The notes beneath the pieces were generated by a model. The model saw only the letters and a list, made by a program, of their open reading frames with translations. It had not been told where the DNA came from and ran no database searches. The position numbers were made by a program, and so were the translations under genes. This document shows, piece by piece, positions 45,601 through 55,753 of a DNA stretch of 64,000 bases. The DNA lies in NCBI GenBank assembly GCA_935421135.1, contig OW285196.1:12459001-12523000 (forward strand), given 5' to 3'. Numbering within the stretch: the stretch's first letter is position 1; each line of letters opens with the position of its first letter. This DNA comes from Bugulina stolonifera (Eukaryota; Bryozoa; Gymnolaemata; Cheilostomatida; Bugulidae).

Positions 45601-46088
45601 CATAAACTGTGTTCATTTCTGAATATTTCATAATATATAATTATGGTAATATAACCTCATACATGTATGTGTTATAACAATTACACATACATGTATGAGG
45701 TTGTATTACCATAATCAAATATTATGAAATATTCAGAATATTCAGAATTAATAATTTAGACTTAACACTACATTTGCAGCTCAATAGCTCAGCCAACAAA
45801 TTTTGGGCAGATATTTCTTGGCAAAATACATGTACTTTTCACAGTAAAAATATAACAATAAATTTTACTATAGAACTGCATATAATTGGTCTTTTGGATG
45901 CTACAAATCAGTTATAAAATATATTATTACGTCTACAACTCCAACTAATAATTTATTGAACATTTGTCCCAGAAATTCCTACTTACAATGGATGCTATTT
46001 CATCTTCATTGTCTCCAAACAGAGACTTCAAGAATCGTCTGCCTAAAGACAGCTTCTCAGCCTCTTCATGCTGATCCATCTTTTCCAT
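25500..46088 (-). CDS. SLC6-family Na+/Cl- coupled transporter, complete
   Basis: Fifteen minus-strand exons: 45987-46088, 45220-45379, 33772-33903, 32060-32203, 30953-31157, 30194-30342, 29558-29712, 29003-29106, 28530-28654, 27978-28090, 27624-27752, 27047-27143, 26736-26848, 26124-26312, 25500-25667. All phases close to give 694 residues, a normal SLC6 length. It is a plasma-membrane symporter with 12 expected TM helices. TM1 carries [13 protein letters not shown] with Gly where monoamine carriers have Asp, TM2 has [14 protein letters not shown], and TM6 has [19 protein letters not shown], most like glycine/neutral amino acid carriers. The second extracellular loop has a C-x8-C pair and several N-glycosylation sequons. 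The C-terminus ends LSF, a possible class II PDZ ligand. Intron 2 (33,904-45,219) holds a whole Polinton-like element. Substrate is inferred. Confidence 0.93.
27420..27485. repeat. 18-bp tandem repeat in an intron
   Basis: Three to four copies of gtgggtaaccagggaact in tandem, between the SLC6 exons at 27047-27143 and 27624-27752. Confidence 0.85.
33394..33507. repeat. Inverted repeat with 35-bp arms
   Basis: The arm caatgttagaactggagctt, continuing gcagaactgctacagc, is mirrored by ggtgtagcagctctgcaagc and onward to tctatcattg. A loop of about 40 bp lies between, itself containing two ccattggyc motifs. It sits in intron 3 of the SLC6 gene and may be a small foldback element. Confidence 0.8.
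35691..36224. repeat. Left terminal inverted repeat, 534 bp
   Basis: GC-rich, with C-runs on the plus strand. It matches the complement of 44453-45004 with few mismatches and about 18 bp of indel in the ccccacccc region. The overlapping open frames on both strands (Pro/Arg/Gly-rich) are products of base composition and appear in both TIR copies. Confidence 0.9.
36290..37118 (-). other. Possible extra exons, left arm of the Polinton
   Basis: Between the left TIR and the polymerase stop there is no clear gene, but two minus-strand pieces look exonic. One (about 36,711-36,821) follows a strong acceptor (cttcattcgtag), reads [20 protein letters not shown] in frame, and stops. A donor-like GGG|gtgagt near the end of the polymerase gene would join it in phase, giving an alternative C-terminus. 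The other (about 36,298-36,520) is an Arg/Ser-rich open stretch ending at the donor CTCG|gtaagt. Both are unproven. Confidence 0.3.
36619..36681. repeat. (ATC)n microsatellite
   Basis: About 20 perfect copies of CAT/ATC. The minus-strand open frame shows it as a run of Met, which is an artefact. Confidence 0.95.
37119..41784 (-). CDS. polB: Polinton-type family B DNA polymerase
   Basis: Four minus-strand exons (41766-41784, 37985-41667, 37796-37887, 37119-37686) give 1,453 residues with all phases matching. Exonuclease motifs: YDIECF near 470 (Exo I), [12 protein letters not shown] near 605 (Exo II), YNNLDVAPF near 740 (Exo III). Polymerase motifs: [10 protein letters not shown] near 865 (A), LVGNSAYGK near 1180 (B), [11 protein letters not shown] near 1275 (C). 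The end, [17 protein letters not shown], is typical of Polinton polymerases. Unusually, the N-terminus has two C2H2 zinc fingers (C18/C21/H34/H39 and C47/C50/H63/H68), and another Cys/His cluster lies near 400. A segment [11 protein letters not shown] recalls the OTU-like fold. The start ATG is in a 19-base coding exon. Intron 2 uses a GC-AG donor (AAG|gcaagt). It should replicate the element by protein priming at the TIRs. Confidence 0.92.
41690..42010 (-). repeat. Tandem duplication of the PolB 5' exon region
   Basis: Two copies of about 160 bp (roughly 41,690-41,845 and 41,846-42,010) share agtagggtgtaagtta, the exon core ctactagtcag.gcctgatca, gatgtcaacaagta and the donor gttagtgcta. Only the copy nearer the gene keeps a start codon that splices in frame into the zinc-finger exon; in the outer copy the same ATG frame stops after five codons. 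This suggests a duplicated first exon, one copy of which is now leader or an alternative promoter exon. Confidence 0.7.
42122..42930. repeat. Head-to-head 31-bp minisatellite palindrome
   Basis: About 12 copies of a 31-bp unit in one orientation (42,122-42,498) are followed by about 13 copies in the opposite orientation (42,505-42,928), so the whole forms an inverted repeat with arms near 400 bp and almost no spacer. Each unit carries two 8-bp palindromes, GATGCATC and GAAGCTTC. Two unit variants (ggattcac and ggaatcac) partly alternate, giving a 62-bp higher-order pattern. As 31 is not a multiple of 3, all frames are open; the many open frames here are artefacts. It separates the divergent polymerase and OB-like genes. 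Confidence 0.93.
42976..42984 (+). promoter_or_regulatory. TATA box for the plus-strand Polinton gene
   Basis: gtataaagg lies about 85 bp before the ATG at 43066, with a plausible start region tctcagcattc about 30 bp downstream. It stands at the right end of the minisatellite palindrome. Confidence 0.6.
43066..44383 (+). CDS. Putative ssDNA-binding protein of the element
   Basis: Two exons, 43066-43556 and 43654-44383 (donor CTAAT|gtaagt, acceptor attgtag), give 406 residues in phase. The first 165 residues are charged and disordered-looking: a coiled stretch, Lys-rich NLS-like runs ([16 protein letters not shown]), an acidic run of seven Asp, and Lys-rich linkers. The rest contains two copies of a domain of about 100 residues. 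Each starts with a [12 protein letters not shown] / [12 protein letters not shown] strand and ends with [17 protein letters not shown] / [19 protein letters not shown]. The duplicated beta-rich pattern suggests OB folds, so I infer a replication-type ssDNA-binding protein working with PolB. That function is inference; the duplication is visible. Confidence 0.75.
44453..45004. repeat. Right terminal inverted repeat, 552 bp
   Basis: Complement of the left TIR. G-runs are on the plus strand here; 44,641-44,700 has more than four closely spaced runs of four G (ggggtggggaggggtgggg and onward), a strong G-quadruplex motif. A small indel makes it 18 bp longer than the left copy. Confidence 0.9.
45620..45745. 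repeat. Inverted repeat with 50-bp arms
   Basis: Arms aatatttcataatatataat...tggtaatataacctcatacatgtatgtgt and its complement are separated by only a few bases around 45,675. It lies in intron 1 of the minus-strand SLC6 gene and fits a MITE or foldback relic. Confidence 0.8.
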
Positions 46089-47223
46089 GTTGCAGGTGCT
46101 GTTATGCAACAGAAGTAGTTGCCGTTAGTAGAATAGTGTGCAGTGGTAGTATGCAATTCCTCTACACCCTCTATAACTGACAGTAGAAGAATGAAGCTAT
46201 TCATAAATGAACAACCATTAATAGCTTATATTTCTATGGCCTAGTATAATACAAATCAAGAATCTTTTCACATCACTGCATCTTTGAAATAATAGTAACC
46301 TATCAAATGTTAGTAATACTCTCATGCTAAATGCAAGACAATTACTTATTAGGTGAACCCTATGGAATTACCAGGTGAGAGCCACCACTGTGTACCAAAC
46401 CAGAATGGCACTGGTATGACAGTGACTGACAGGTTCTCAGCAGGAATTGTTATGTCTTTGAATAATTATGATTACAACCCAACTCCACCAAATTCGTAGG
46501 TTATAGTTATAGAGTCATCCCCCACAGAAAACATGTGTGATACCCTCTATGATGCCTTTAGCTGCCTACAGTTCTTTGCTACAGTTTTAAGGAAGGCTTA
46601 AGCCTTAGGCTAATGGCTATGAGCTACTACTATCAAATGTGGGCAAATTAATTACTGTTATTCAAGTCAAGCTACTGGCTATCAGGCAGCTTGGAATTAT
46701 ATAACAGTCAGCACATGCGTCACACAGCAATAAAGAGCTGATAGAGGATAATAATAGTATAGTGACTGAGTGAGTACATTCAGATCAGATATCATATCAC
46801 TAATTAAATCACTAATCAGTTAAATAAAATAGTATACAGGATTTTGCATCTTGCAAGGTGCTTTATTAAAATGATATTAGAGTCGCCCTCTCTTGCTGTT
46901 TAACAATTTTGGAGTTCACTTCTCTTGTTACTACAAAGATTTAACATGTAGCCTAAGAGTTTCTACTGATGCGTGTCATAAGTAAGGAGGACAAAAAAAG
47001 CTCTCGCAACAACACTCGTGAGTAGTCAAATGAATTAGGGCTTTTGCATCAAGAGTGAATTGGCGACAAATATATAGCACATCATAGGTTGTTGGCGGCA
47101 CTTTATAAACAAACAGTTGTTTTTTCTCCATTCGCCGAGTGAATGAAAATAAAATGACGGCGTGATGTGAATTTCAATGCTTTGATAACTTGTAATTTAC
47201 TATTTTCTTGTGTTATTCACCAA
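46089..47223. promoter_or_regulatory. Divergent intergenic region, SLC6 / FIP1
   Basis: 1.1 kb separates the start codon of the minus-strand SLC6 gene from that of the plus-strand FIP1 gene, so it should contain both promoters. I see no obvious TATA box for either. The 130 bp before the FIP1 ATG are more balanced in composition, with ctcgcaacaacactcgtgag and gccgagtgaatg, and fit a housekeeping-type start. Confidence 0.5.
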
Positions 47224-50200
47224 ATGGCTTCGCCAGAGGTGACTACATTGAAGCCTTTAGACACAGCTGATTCAAAGCAAGATGCTGATGATGAGAGTTG
47301 GCTTTATGGAGGTATGGAATGGTTCTAATCAGTGATCACTGCTGGTATCAGTCTCAGTCTGAGTCTATGACTATTATTTTTAAATTTTATATTTTATTGT
47401 TGGCTCTCGTCCAATAATACTCGCCTCCCCTTCTTTTTTTGTTTCTCTTATTTATATGTTTATTCTCTCCTATACTTTGTACATTATAGTTTTACATGTA
47501 TATGTGTGGTCAACAAGTTGCTTTTAACAAAAAATGTTATCTGTAAACAACTTTTAGAAAACCCCAATAAATCTAAATAAATATAAATCATTAAATGTAA
47601 ATATGAAAGGATTATAATAATCATTTGATGATTAATCTAATGATCATAACTTTGATTTTGATATGAAATTGAATGATTATTGATTGATTGAATACGAGGT
47701 GAATTTCAATCACTCGATTCTCAACTTAGTATTTATATTAATATAAATGGCAATGTGATGATAGTCATCATGAATTGAAAATGCTGACGTGAATAAGTAG
47801 GCCTATTACATGTAGATTAGGCCCTAGGCCTATGATTATTTATAATTATCATAGTAATTAAATATTAATTGTACATATAATACTTTTATTTATAATAATA
47901 GTACTTAAATAGAATATATTAAATAATTAATAATCATAATAATAATTATAATTATTAATAATAATTATAATCTAATGTTGGTATTTATTCATAACTCTAA
48001 GTCACTAAAAGTCGAGGCCCACGTGAGTCATGAGATGAAACACACTACACAGTAACAGTAGTAGATTTAATTGAGCACGTCGAGCATGACTCTCAACTCT
48101 TTGATGATTTTGATTTGCATTAATCTTTCTTATAAATGTAGATTAGTAGGCCTAAATAAAATAGTGAGTTGACTAACTTTTAATGAAGATTTCAAATCGA
48201 CTCAACCAATGCCCTGTAATTTGAGTAGATCAAGGCGGCTTACTAACCAATGATTATTGAATCACATTTGTTTAGAACTAGTAGGTTGGCATGCCAGATG
48301 TGATTTCTACCATTTTATCAAAATGGTAGTCATAGGCCTGGCTGCTGTGGTCTTGTATCAGTATGTAGGCTAAGACTTATTATTTTTAGCCTATAGTTAG
48401 GATTATACTGTGTTATTATATTGCTCATATTCTGTCTTGTTATGCATGACCAGACATGCAGGAAATTTTGCTTAGTTAATTTTGCTTACTAGATATGTGT
48501 AATTAATTGCAATAATTAGAACGCTTCTTTTGAGATGCTAGTGTGCTGAAACGTGGTTTAATCAGAGAGGTTGCAGCTACTTGTTTCATCATTGGTATTT
48601 CTCATTTCTCTGTTGATTCATTTTATTTCTTTTTAAACACATTAGAAAGTGAAGCTAACCAATCTGAGAAGGAGCCTGTAATAGTGGAGAAAACTCCAGC
48701 TGCCGACACTGTCGGCACTGTTAACTCTGACCCTGGTCCTGAGGCTGGAGAGCTCGAGGAGGAAGAAAACTCTGAGGCCGTCTCTGTTAGCAAGGGGACA
48801 GAGAGCGGACAGATAGAAGATGATGACTCTGAGGAGGATGAAGATGATATTCAGATTACTATCGGGGATATAAAGACAGGAGCTGCAGCACAGTATGTTA
48901 TGATTCTACTAGATGATCAGTTCCTAATATTGCTCCATAGATCATAGTCTCATTCTGTGCCATTCTGAAACCTAAAAGCGTTCTGATTTTAGTTCCGATT
49001 CCACTCTTCTAGTAATATTTGTAGTATTTTTTACTATAATTAGGTAGGCTATTAGGAAGTTTGTCTAGTTGGCCCACATGTGTATATCAAGTCAGTTGAG
49101 CAACAGCATTGTTATCTAGTTAAATTCTAGGCAAGCTATACAGTTGTGTCCACTCTGATTCTGAATTTAAATTCATAGTAAACCTCCACCCTCTCATGTT
49201 GATATGCACAAGTGTTTCGTACCTGTAGACCCCAACAACGATTTCAGACGACTCCTGGGGCTCCGTCTAGCCGTCCCAGACCAAATGTAACTGTTAAAAC
49301 TGCTTCTACTAAAGCCTTGGATATCAATGCTGAAGGAGAGATAAACGGCGTGCCTACATATGATTTTGAACTTGAAGGTTTGAAACAAGATGAGATGCCA
49401 TGGAGAAAACCAGGTGGGTATTCTCTTGTTTATGAGTATCACGTAGCCTAGAGTAATGACAGGTTTTTAGTTTACCCACCTTGTTTAAAATTTTGTTGGT
49501 CGTTATTGTAACTTGTATGTGTATATATTGTCATGTAATGTTTGCAATTATAGCCTATAGATATTATTAAACTATTCACACCACAAGTAAAGCTAAATAC
49601 AATTTATAAGGTAATTTGATATGAACCTTTCAAATTTGTCACTAAAAAGTAAAAAATACAACCTGCAAACACGTTTTTTTCCAAAAAACGTGTTTGCACA
49701 GTGATGTCACAGTGGATATTTTTTTAAAAAAACTGCTCCAAAACGTGTTGGCAGGTTGTAAATTTTTTTTCAGTGAAAAATTTGAAAGATTCATATCAAC
49801 TTACCTTATAAATTGTATTTAGCTTTATTTGTGGCATGAATAGTTTCATACATACACTGTATATGCTATTATTATGTACACTGTATATTGTTATTATGTA
49901 CACTATATAAATACTATTAATATGTACACTGTATACTATTAATACGAACACACCAGGTGCTGACATCACCGATTACTTCAACTACGGATTCACTGAGGAA
50001 ACGTGGAAGATATACTCACAGCGGCAGCAGATATTGAGGAACCAGATGGGAGGAGGTCAGGTTGGATTTAACAGCAGCACTATACATGTAAGTAATGTAG
50101 GCCTATGTTTATAAGACCTATTTAATACAATGTAGTGCTGATAGTACAATGTAATACATAACTCGTAATTGTAATACAATACTATATTGTATGCAATGCA

Positions 50201-53200
50201 GTAAAGTACATATAATACAATGAAGTACGTGTTGTAATACAACACAGTAATAATTTGTGTGATACCATATAATATAGTACATGTGCTATAATAAATAGCA
50301 TGTGTTGCCTAATACCCGACCCTTTCACATGTATATCCTATGTGTTGTATTGTAGGCTATAGGTGAATCACACCCTGGGTCTGCCCTCGGATCCGCACAG
50401 CCACGCGTCACTTACACTCAGGTGGCACCCAATGTTAATATTGTAAAGCAACCAGTTACTCCAGCTCCTCCAGTGCAAGTCAGACCACAGCAACCACCAG
50501 GTAGATCTACTTTCCACTTACCCTCCTCTTTAGCACTGGTGACCTCCTCTTTAACACTGGTGACCTCCTCTTTAACCCACCTCTGTCAGTTCAGCTGGCG
50601 TACATGTACCACAGTTACGGGCGATCTGTCAATAACTTTCTTCTGGAACCATTCTGTTCTGTTCCAATGAGAATGAAAACCAGAAAGGCTACCCCCTACC
50701 TGTCTTCAACAGTCGTTCATAACTGGCTGGGGTTATATTAGGACCAAGTAAATCACAGATTTGAGAGTGATTCGAATTTCAAATGAGTTATAGTGAATTG
50801 GCTTATTATTTTTAGGCTATAGTTAAGATTATACCGTGTTATGATATTGCTAATATCCTGTCTTGTTATGCAGGACCAGACACGTAGGAAATTCTGTTTT
50901 GTCAACTTTGCTTACTAAATATGTGTAATTAATTGCAATTACTGGAATGCTTCTTTTGGGATGCTAGTGTGCTGAAACGTGGTTTAAACACAAAGGTATT
51001 ATAACTATAATATAGTCCCAATACCATCATGACCTTGTAGTGTATCCATAGATTGTGTCATATTTCAGCTGTAGTTGTCAGGACTCCGGTAGGAACTGCA
51101 ACTAATGTGACAATCCTAAAGCCTACCCCTACGCCAACCTCCACACAGGCTGTTGTAGATGCTGGAAGACAAGATATGCCCAATTTGTGAGTACTACAAG
51201 ACAGAGTTGAATACAGCAACAACGTGCAGCGTCTGTAACTGATATATTAAATTATGTATTTTGGCTGGTTTAGTATTAGTATATTATAGTACTGCATTCC
51301 AGTTTGTGGCAGTAGTAATAGTAGTAGTTGGTAATGGTAGCAGCAAGTGTCGTAGTAGTGCTAGTAGCAGCAATTATCGTAGTAGTGGCCGTGATAGTAG
51401 CAGAAAGTAATGTAGTAGTGGTGATGGTCGCAGTCATAGTTGCAATGATGCTAACCACCCATGTTACGCTGGAGTTATTTCACTGGTTTCTCTCTATTCT
51501 ATCACAGCAACATGCCACCACCCGGTACAAGCACCGCTTCAGCCCCAATGCAGTTTATGCAACCACAACCACGATTCCAGGTGCCGCCTAGACAGGTATT
51601 CATACCACAACCTCAGACACAAGCTCCGCCCATGATGATGGGAGTTCCTCCCCCTATGAGGATGCCTCCTCCTCAGATGGCTGGACCTCCCCGAGGGCCT
51701 CCTCCAGGTGGGTGTGGCTATTATACACATTACGCAGTATATGCTCTGGTCTAGTTAATGTAGACACTACTGAGCACACATATCTTCTGTTACAGGTGCT
51801 GGTTTCACTGGACCACCTCCTAGATTCGGAGGGCCTCCTCCAAACTTTGGTTTTAACCCTCCTCCACGGCAAGGCTTTGGTCCTGGATTTCCACCCACTA
51901 ACATGGGACCACCTGGACCTAGAGGGCCTCCACCTGTGACCAATATGCCACCAGACTGGTCACCTAGTAAACCTGGTGATGAACCAGATAGGTCAGTACA
52001 CCCACTACAGTAACTAACCTAATCTGAAACTGTACATGTGAAACACTAACTACTAATATATACATGTGTGTATAAACATTTGTGTGCGGGTTTTATAACT
52101 TGCAAAATGGATACTTGAGGACAGCGCAAGCTTGTCTGCCAACGAATAGTTTGCTAAGGGCATCATATGCAACAAAATGCAGTGTAAAGTGTCGTTTTCT
52201 TTTAGTGGTTGCTGTAACCACATTCTAAATAATACAGCTACAGGTAGCACTGAGATGTGACTGGTCTATATTTCATCTCAATAGGTTTAAATATGACTAT
52301 CTCTATCACCCCTAGACACAAATATTACAATCAGTATTACATGTTCAACAGGAGTATAACGTAGTGTGTTCATGACTAACTGTACAATGCTGTTAGATTT
52401 GGCTAGAGTTATCCACTCTCTACTGTATAGGCTGACAACTCCCAGATGTCATTGTACTGTGTATGTTATTAAAGGTAAAATTTTGTTATCTAGCAGGTTT
52501 TCCTTCTACATTGACAATATGGAGCTAACGCTATTGATTTGAGTCTGACAGCTGGTCTACGAGGGTGTTACAGTGTTTCATGTGTGGGTGCGGTTGTTAT
52601 ACAGGACCATTGTGACGAAAACCCTCTGGATATAAACATACATGTAGTTATATAGTCACATGCACAACACATGCTGAATCTTTATCATACTATTTATTCT
52701 GTAGTCCTCCCCGTCATCCAGTATCACCGGAACACCCACCTGGTGTCGGTGAGTCTCCTGTCGTACGATCTAGATCTCGAGAAAGAGATCGTGGTGATCG
52801 TGACAGAGACAGGGACAGAGATCGTGGCGGTGACAGGGATAGGGATAGAGATCGTGGTAGGGATAGGGACCGTGGTGACAGGGATAGGGCAAGGGACCGT
52901 GACAGAGATCGCGAGCGAGATAGAGGTGTAGAGATCAAGCAGGAGAAAGTGGAAAGAAGTGAACGAGATTATGAGAGAGATTATGAGAGGGAGAGAGAAA
53001 GGCGGCATCGTGATAGAGATCGAGACAGGGATCGGGACCGAGATAGAGAAACCAGAGATGACAGATATAAGAAAAGGTGAGTTACTTTACTTCCTTGAAT
53101 ACAGGCCTACTAGTAGTCCATATCTATATAGGTGATGGGAATAACTCACTTCCACCTCCCAACTCTCATTTGAAATTGAACATGTAGGTCTAATATTTTA

Positions 53201-54488
53201 ATTTTTCTACTACAGAATCTGACCAATTCATGTCTTTCACCAGTGGTGATTGGTACCTTGTGAATGTCCAATCATTGCCACTTTTTATATAATGCTTGCA
53301 AAATAGCTCCTAGAAGTTTTCGCACACTTTTTAGGTTTTAGTTGTCAAGCCTGGATTTAAAATTGGGGGAATGTGTTGGTGAATCAATTTGGAATTTGGC
53401 CCATTTTGTGTTGATAGTTTTTAGCTGAAGTTCTATTAGTTTTCCCCAACTTGTCCACCTTTGTGATGTACCATGTTGTTACTTCTAATATCCCAGCGTA
53501 TTGCGTAATAATATGAACATGACTGCTTTCATCAACTTTTGTCTCATTTCATTAGAAAAATAATTTTTATTGTTTTCTCTCTCTCATTGAGGATGTGTAA
53601 TAGAATGAAAGGGGTGCATGCTCTCCCCCCTCTCACATGTTTACTAAATGACTAATTGGTAATCAGCTAGTAACTATGGAGTGTGAGGAAGGTTTTATCA
53701 ATCTGTACCCTGCTTCCATCTACTAATTAACCTCTCTCCATAGAAATATGTATTGGTTGCCAGTAGCAACCAGTTTATGCAATGTCACGCTTCTATCGTA
53801 ACCTGGAATCTGTAGCACAGGTTTTGCAACTTTTAAATAGGGGAAGGGAACTTTTTGTAGACTAAAAAAGTGGTTTGATTTATCAAACAGCCTTTCCTCA
53901 GATTACTTGTTATATACATGTATATACTGTGCAGCTACATAGACGTATGACATATACAGTTTAAATAATATTTATTTTGAATTTTGCCAAAAACGTGAAA
54001 TTGATGAGAAGGTGTTACCATGGCATGCCTGGCTGTATAACAGATAATTATATCTGTAACTAGATTATAAATGTGAGATGTCACTGTGACCAATTATAAT
54101 TCAGACTTGAGCCAAACTACACATCCGTGTACGTCAATAGTTGTCTGAAAATTTTCATTGGCTCGAGTTTGGTGTGGAGGCCCCACGGTATACACGTCTG
54201 CGACAAAACACAATATGTCAGCTCGGTAGTTGCGATTATCACTTACAATATGTAGCTGTGAGGTATACTAAACATGCATTTTTTACTCTTTATTCGATCT
54301 GTTTCGTGTAACTTCAAATCCAGTTCAATGACGATGATCTGATTGTTACCAGGCGACACCGAGATGAGGAGAGTGAGAGCGAGTACAAGGCTAGTGTGAA
54401 GTCAGAAAGAGGCGACAAGGATAGAGATAGAGAAAGACATAAGAAGAGTAAGAGGTCGCGTAGAGAAAACGAAGAGGAACCTTCCTAG
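47224..54488 (+). CDS. FIP1L1: FIP1 homologue, pre-mRNA polyadenylation factor
   Basis: Ten exons: 47224-47311, 48646-48892, 49229-49413, 49957-50087, 50356-50500, 51069-51186, 51508-51707, 51796-51991, 52705-53076, 54353-54488. All phases close to give 605 residues, similar to vertebrate FIP1L1. An acidic N-terminus ([19 protein letters not shown]) is followed near residues 165-205 by the conserved Fip1 motif: [20 protein letters not shown], then [14 protein letters not shown]. Next come a Pro/Gly/Met-rich region ([20 protein letters not shown]) and a C-terminal Arg/Asp repeat tract ([10 protein letters not shown] type), ending in a basic Ser/Glu/Lys tail. FIP1 is part of CPSF in the nucleus: it binds poly(A) polymerase, CPSF30 and, through the RD region, U-rich RNA. 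The start is the first ATG after an in-frame-free leader. AATAAA at 55055-55060 is a candidate 3' signal. Confidence 0.95.
48375..48561 (+). repeat. Dispersed repeat, copy 1 (FIP1 intron 1)
   Basis: About 187 bp that recur at 50,802-50,987 in the same orientation with roughly 10-15% difference. Shared landmarks are cttattatttttag, ctgtcttgttatgca, atatgtgtaattaattgcaa and gtgctgaaacgtggttta. Confidence 0.85.
49569..49850. mobile_element. MITE in FIP1 intron 3
   Basis: About 280 bp with arms of about 80 bp: aactattcacaccacaagta, then aagctaaatacaatttataa and ggtaatttgatatgaacctt, mirrored at the other end. The centre has a second inverted pair around aacctgcaaacacgttttt / aaaacgtgttggcaggtt. 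It has no coding capacity. Intronic position and structure fit a non-autonomous DNA transposon. Confidence 0.8.
50802..50987 (+). repeat. Dispersed repeat, copy 2 (FIP1 intron 5)
   Basis: Second copy of the element at 48,375-48,561. No terminal repeats or poly-A tail are obvious in either copy. It could be a short SINE-like or satellite-derived family, or a local duplication inside this gene. Confidence 0.85.
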
Positions 54489-55753
54489 AGATGGTATTAC
54501 CTGTACACTCTACGACAAGTTACGGTATTATCAGGAAACACTAGCTTGTACATGAGACTATTTTAGGTAATGATAAAGTTACCTATTCACAGCCGATATC
54601 GATGAATTTTAGCTGGTAGAGTTGGTATTGTTTTGCCCTGACAGATTATATTAATTTCTACTCTACCAATCTTCTGTACAGGAAATTAGAAAAGTAGGAT
54701 TGCTATTACCAGTGTACAGGTGTCACATTTAGTTATAAATATTTGTACAGTACTATGTAGACATTGGCTATTATTATTCCCCGTTGATTTCCTACCCAAC
54801 GTAGGAGCGATCCTACCTGGGTACATGCAAGTAATTCCATTAGGCCGACTTTATAAATGCAACAGGAACTACTCCATATTATGGTATTGTATCTGGATGT
54901 CTAGTTGGCTTTTGTAAATAACTTGGAACACATGATGACATTTTTTACATGTATGCTGGCGTTATTATGCTCTCGTTATCATGTGCAGATATATTTGTCA
55001 AATAGTTTGCTGTATGATATTTAATTGAATAGAAACTTAAAAACAATGGTTAGTAATAAAATTATATTTTGTCACAAACTGGTTTGTTCTGTTTAGATTT
55101 GTTCTACTCCCTCTTCTCTGAAACTGTGCAGAAAATGTGTAATTTAGAAAGCATTGGGAAGTTGTTCTCTCTGTCTGGTCTGTTTGTCTGGTCTCTTCTC
55201 TCTTGTCTGTTCCTTGTTGTTTGTATTGAAGACAGGATTTACCCCCTAGATGAGGATCTTGCCTGGAATTCTATTTTTCTTTGGAAGATAAACATTTTCT
55301 AGCCAACTGTTTTTTCTCCCCTTAGCCTTAATATAAGACTGATATTGCTCGTGCTGTGGTAATGATATATAATAACAGCACCAATGCATTGTCATAAATA
55401 GAAATTACAACATCCTATGACTTGTCAATACTCTATTACTAAAAGTGCCTATTCTGTGATAAGATTACAAAGCAATTTTTCTAATTCACAAAATAATAAT
55501 TATCTTACTTCATTGTATTTCTGTTGCCATAGCTACATGACGTATTATATTACTACAAAGCTAAGTGACAATGAATTAGCCCAGTGAGAGGTGATGAAAA
55601 CATGCTCTCATTCTTGGGCTGTCTGTGGGTGGAAGTCCTAGGGCTATTACACTGAGGCTAAACAGTAATAACAGCTCTTTATATAAAGTTTACACAACAG
55701 TGAAATACACATAGACTAAGATTGTATTGTGGGCTAGATGTGACAGCAGCAAC
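54489..55753. other. FIP1 3' region and SLC6 upstream region
   Basis: The first 570 bp are probably FIP1 3' UTR (AATAAA at 55055-55060). The open frame at 55,069-55,302 is T-rich and shows no domain. The part from about 55,680 (tatataaagtttacacaac) may be the promoter and leader of the plus-strand SLC6 gene, with a TATA-like element at 55,680-55,687. Confidence 0.45.
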
